From positions 13,796,090 through 13,860,089 of the forward strand of contig OZ038437.1 in assembly GCA_964036275.1 (NCBI GenBank): a DNA stretch of 64,000 nucleotides, read 5' to 3'. The notes under the pieces were generated by a model, which saw only the letters and a list, made by a program, of their open reading frames with translations, did no database searches and was not told where the DNA came from. Position 1 is the first letter of the stretch. Every line of letters begins with the position of its first letter. Source of the stretch: Litoditis marina. Lineage: Eukaryota > Nematoda > Chromadorea > Rhabditida > Rhabditidae. This document shows positions 59,201 to 64,000 of this stretch, piece by piece. A program made the position numbers and the translations under genes.

Positions 59201-62200
59201 AATCGACTTCCATAAAAATGAGAAGTGTCAAGGTCCACGTGAATCGTAGATTTGGTAAATCATGGACTCTACCTTGTTTGTTGATTATTATAATAGTTTT
59301 AGAGTGTGTTTGTGATATTGGAAGCATCAGAACAAACTACAACCCAACAAACCGAGATGGAATCGACTTCCATAAAAATGAGAAGTGTCAAGGTCCACGT
59401 GAATCGTAGATTTGGTAATTCATGGACTCTACCTTGTTTGTTGATTATTATAATAGTATTAGAGTGTGTTTGTGATATTGAAAGCATCAGATCATACTAC
59501 AACCCAACAACCCGAGATGGAATCGACTTCCATAAAAATGAGAAGTGTCAAGGTCCACGTGAATCGTAGATTTGGTAATTCATGGATTCTACTTTGTTTG
59601 TTGATTATTATAATAGTATTAGAGTGTGTTTGTGATATTGAAAGCATCAGATCATACTACAACCCAACAAACCGAGATGGAATCGACTTCCATAAAAATG
59701 AGAAGTGTCAAGGTCCACGTGAATCGTAGATTTGGTAAATCATGGACTCTACCTTGTTTGTTGATTATTATAATAGTTTTAGAGTGTGTTTGTGATATTG
59801 GAAGCATCAGAACAAACTACAACCCAACAAACCGAGATGGAATCGACTTCCATAAAAATGAGAAGTGTCAAGGTCCACGTAATACGTAGATTTGGTAATT
59901 CATGGACTCTACCTTGTTTGTTGATTATTATAATAGTATTAGAGTGTGTTTGTGATATTGAAAGCATCAGATCATACTACAACCCAACAAACCGAGATGG
60001 AATCGACTTCCATAAAAATGAGAAGTGTCAAGGTCCACGTAATACGTAGATTTGGTAATTCATGGACTCTACCTTGTTTGTTGATTATTATAATAGTATT
60101 AGAGTGTGTTTGTGATATTGAAAGCATCAGATCATACTACAACCCAACAAACCGAGATGGAATCGACTTCCATAAAAATGAGAAGTGTCAAGGTCCACGT
60201 AATACGTAGATTTGGTAATTCATGGACTCTACCTTGTTTGTTGATTATTATAATAGTATTAGAGTGTGTTTGTGATATTGAAAGCATCAGATCATACTAC
60301 AACCCAACAAACCGAGATGGAATCGACTTCCATAAAAATGAGAAGTGTCAAGGTCCACGTAATACGTAGATTTGGTAATTCATGGACTCTACCTTGTTTG
60401 TTGATTATTATAATAGTTTCAGAGTGTGTTTGTGATATTGGAAGCATCAGATCATACTACAACCCAACAAACCGAGATGGAATCGACTTCCATAAAAATG
60501 AGAAGTGTCAAGGTCCACGTGAATCGTAGATTTGGTAATTCATGGATTCTACCTTGTTTGTTGATTATTATATTAGTTTCAGAGTGTGTTTGTGATATTG
60601 AAAGCATCAGAACAAACTACAACCCAACAAACCGAGATGGAATCGACTTCCATAAAAATGAGAAGTGTCAAGGTCCACGTAATACGTAGATTTGGTAATT
60701 CATGGACTCTACCTTGTTTGTTGATTATTATATTAGTTTCAGAGTGTGTTTGTGATATTGAAAGCATCAGAACAAACTACAACCCAACAAACCGAGATGG
60801 AATCGACTTCCATAAAAATGAGAAGTGTCAAGGTCCACGTGAATCGTAGATTTGGTAAATCATGGACTCTACCTTGTTTGTTGATTATTATAATCGTTTT
60901 AGAGTGTGTTTGTGATATTGGAAGCATCAGAACAAACTACAACCCAACAAACCGAGATGGAATCGACTTCCATAAAAATGAGAAGTGTCAAGGTCCACGT
61001 GAATCGTAGATTTGGTAATTCATGGACTCTACCTTGTTTGTTGATTATTATAATAGTATTAGAGTGTGTTTGTGATATTGGAAGCATCAGAACAAACTAC
61101 AACCCAACAAACCGAGATGGAATCGACTTCCATAAAAATGAGAAGTGTCAAGGTCCACGTAATACGTAGATTTGGTAATTCATGAACTCTACCTTGTTTG
61201 TTGATGATTATAATAGTTTTAGAGTGTGTTTGTGATATTGGAAGCATCAGAACAAACTACAACCCAACAAACCGAGATGGAATCGACTTCCATAAAAATG
61301 AGAAGTGTCAAGGTCCACGTAATACGTAGATTTGGTAATTCATGGACTCTACCTTGTTTGTTGATTATTATAATAGTATTAGAGTGTGTTTGTGATATTG
61401 GAAGCATCAGAACAAACTACAACCCAACAAACCGAGATGGAATCGACTTCCATAAAAATGAGAAGTGTCAAGGTCCACGTAATACGTAGATTTGGTAATT
61501 CATGGACTCTACCTTGTTTGTTGATTATTATAATAGTTTTAGAGTGTGTTTGTGATATTGGAAGCATCAGAACAAACTACAACCCAACAAACCGAGATGG
61601 AATCGACTTCCATAAAAATGAGAAGTGTCAAGGTCCACGTGAATCGTAGATTTGGAAATTCATGGACTCTACCTTGTTTGTTGATCATTATAATAGTATT
61701 AGAGTGTGTTTGTGATATTGAAAGCATCAGATCATACTACAACCCAACAACCCGAGATGGAATCGACTTCCATAAAAATGAGAAGTGTCAAGGTCCACGT
61801 AATACGTAGATTTGGTAATTCATGGACTCTACCTTGTTTGTAGATCATTATAATAGTTTTAGAGTGTGTTTGTGATATTGGAAGCATCAGAACAAACTAC
61901 AACCCAACAAACCGAGATGGAATCGACTTCCATAAAAATGAGAAGTGTCAAGGTCCACGTAATACGTAGATTTGGTAATTCATGGATTCTACCTTGTTTG
62001 TTGATTATTATAATAGTATTAGAGTGTGTTTGTGATATTGAAAGCATCAGATCATACTACAACCCAACAAACCGAGATGGAATCGACTTCCATAAAAATG
62101 AGAAGTGTCAAGGTCCACGTAATACGTAGATTTGGTAATTCATGGACTCTACCTTGTTTGTTGATTATTATAATAGTTTCAGAGTGTGTTTGTGATATTG

Positions 62201-64000
62201 GAAGCATCAGAACAAACTACAACCCAACAAACCGAGATGGAATCGACTTCCATAAAACTGAGAAGTGTCAAGGTCCACGTAATACGTAGATTTGGTAATT
62301 CATGGACTCTACCTTGTTTGTTGATGATTATAATAGTTTTAGAGTGTGTTTGTGACATTGGAAGCATCAGAACAAACTACAACCCAACAAACCGAGATGG
62401 AATCGACTTCCATAAAAATGAGAAGTGTCAAGGTCCACGTGAATCGTAGATTTGGTAATTCATGGACTCTACCTTGTTTGTTGATCATTATAATAGTTTT
62501 AGAGTGTGTTTGTGATATTGGAAGCATCAGAACAAACTACAACCCAACAAACCGAGATGGAATCGACTTCCATAAAAATGAGAAGTGTCAAGGTCCACGT
62601 AATACGTAGATTTGGTAATTCATGGATTCTACCTTGTTTGTTGATTATTATAATAGTATTAGAGTGTGTTTGTGATATTGAAAGCATCAGATCATACTAC
62701 AACCCAACAAACCGAGATGGAATCGACTTCCATAAAAATGAGAAGTGTCAAGGTCCACGTGAATCGTAGATTTGGTAATTCATGGACTCTACCTTGTTTG
62801 TTGATGATTATAATAGTTTTAGAGTGTGTTTGTGACATTGGAAGCATCAGAACAAACTACAACCCAACAAACCGAGATGGAATCGACTTCCATAAAAATG
62901 AGAAGTGTCAAGGTCCACGTAATACGTAGATTTGGTAATTCATGGACTCTACCTTGTTTGTTGATCATTATAATAGTTTTAGAGTGTGTTTGTGATATTG
63001 GAAGCATCAGAACAAACTACAACCCAACAAACCGAGATGGAATCGACTTCCATAAAAATGAGAAGTGTCAAGGTCCACGTAATACGTAGATTTGGTAATT
63101 CATGGATTCTACCTTGTTTGTTGATTATTATAATAGTATTAGAGTGTGTTTGTGATATTGAAAGCATCAGATCATACTACAACCCAACAAACCGAGATGG
63201 AATCGACTTCCATAAAAATGAGAAGTGTCAAGGTCCACGTAATACGTAGATTTGGTAATTCATGGACTCTACCTTGTTTGTTGATTATTATAATAGTTTC
63301 AGAGTGTGTTTGTGATATTGGAAGCATCAGAACAAACTACAACCCAACAAACCGAGATGGAATCGACTTCCATAAAACTGAGAAGTGTCAAGGTCCACGT
63401 AATACGTAGATTTGGTAATTCATGGACTCTACCTTGTTTGTTGATGATTATAATAGTTTTAGAGTGTGTTTGTGACATTGGAAGCATCAGAACAAACTAC
63501 AACCCAACAAACCGAGATGGAATCGACTTCCATAAAAATGAGAAGTGTCAAGGTCCACGTAATACGTAGATTTGGTAATTCATGGACTCTACCTTGTTTG
63601 TTGATTATTATAATAGATTTAGAGTGTGTTTGTGATAATGGAAGCATCAGAACAAACTACAACCCAACAAACCGAGATGGAATCGACTTCCATAAAAATG
63701 AGAAGTGTCAAGGTCCACGTGAATCGTAGATTTGGTAATTCATGGACTCTACCTTGTTTGTTGATTATTATAATAGTATTAGAGTGTGTTTGTGATATTG
63801 AAAGCATCAGATCATACTACAACCCAACAACCCGAGATGGAATCGACTTCCATAAAAATGAGAAGTGTCAAGGTCCACGTAATACGTAGATTTGGTAATT
63901 CATGGACTCTACCTTGTTTGTTGATCATTATAATAGTTTTACAGTGTGTTTGTGATATTGGAAGCATCAGAACAAACTACAACCCAACAAACCGAGATGG
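56210..64000 (+). repeat. Satellite zone 3: uniform 160 bp monomers
   Basis: About 48 units follow each other in exact 160 bp register with substitutions but no visible indel. Higher-order repeats of 640 bp (56906 and 57546) and 1120 bp (62026 and 63146) are present. Confidence 0.85.

Larger units (their letters stand above)
35069..64000 (+). repeat. Tandem satellite array, about 160 bp unit, about 180 copies
   Basis: All 28.9 kb consist of head-to-tail monomers starting ATTTGGTAATTCATGGACTC. They pass through TTGTTGATTATTATAATAG, GAGTGTGTTTGTGATATTG, ACTACAACCCAACAA and GAGATGGAATCGACTTCC, and end near GTCAAGGTCCACGT. Units are 159, 160 or 161 bp and differ at a handful of recurrent positions. 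The array continues past the window. Open frames of 62, 70, 87, 138-141 and 193 residues inside it recur with the unit and are by-products of its length. There are no unique spacers, so it is not a CRISPR array. Confidence 0.99.

Noticed and set aside
35125..63889. Many recurring plus- and minus-strand ORFs of 62-193 codons with a hydrophobic stretch
   Set aside because: They repeat with the satellite unit. Their length depends only on whether the unit is 159, 160 or 161 bp, and they end by frame drift into the next unit. There is no gene structure.
35069..64000. CRISPR-like array
   Set aside because: The repeats are about 160 bp and directly adjacent, with no unique spacers and no cas genes, in eukaryotic sequence.

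Overview
This window looks like a repeat-rich stretch of nematode nuclear DNA, most likely Caenorhabditis or a close relative. The evidence is AT-rich sequence, small exons joined by introns with TTTCAG-type acceptors, many short inverted-repeat elements, and fragments of an expanded neprilysin (M13 metallopeptidase) family. There are no bacterial operons, rRNA genes or CRISPR arrays. The species assignment is inference.

Layout: (1) 1-362, the right arm and loop of a long inverted repeat. (2) 363-6460, block A, a segmental copy carrying a broken neprilysin N-terminal region. (3) 6460-9090, block T, a module with a TATA-box promoter, a short first exon and CT/GA microsatellites. (4) 9091-18262, block B, with the best neprilysin copy (nine phase-compatible exons, about 345 residues). 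(5) 18900-21100, minus strand, a six-exon TATA-box gene for a small coiled-coil protein that I do not recognise. (6) 21410-24160, a 1.36 kb tandem duplication of unit D. (7) 24160-27238, a second block T. (8) 27239-28407, a unique spacer with a TG microsatellite and a degenerate tandem repeat rich in TGACGTCA. (9) 28408-28918, the full long inverted repeat. (10) 28919-35068, block C, nearly identical to block A. (11) 35069-64000, an uninterrupted tandem satellite of about 160 bp per unit and about 180 units, running off the right edge.

The left half is therefore one mosaic repeated about three times, with A and C as recent copies and B as an older, more complete relative. The same 115 bp sequence recurs seven times in the modules and may have served as a recombination substrate. 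The M13 copies keep the membrane anchor and the N-terminal domain, but no exon encoding the HExxH zinc site is visible. B may be an N-terminal-only gene or a decaying one; A and C are clearly broken.

The satellite is the dominant feature. Its monomers fall into 159, 160 and 161 bp length classes that occupy different zones. It has higher-order repeats of 2 to 23 monomers, and an internal site that switches between CACGTG and a TACGTA-containing form. The short ORFs inside it are by-products of the unit length. Two G-rich elements with terminal inverted repeats, present in A and C but absent at the matching sites of B, are the best candidates for undescribed mobile elements.
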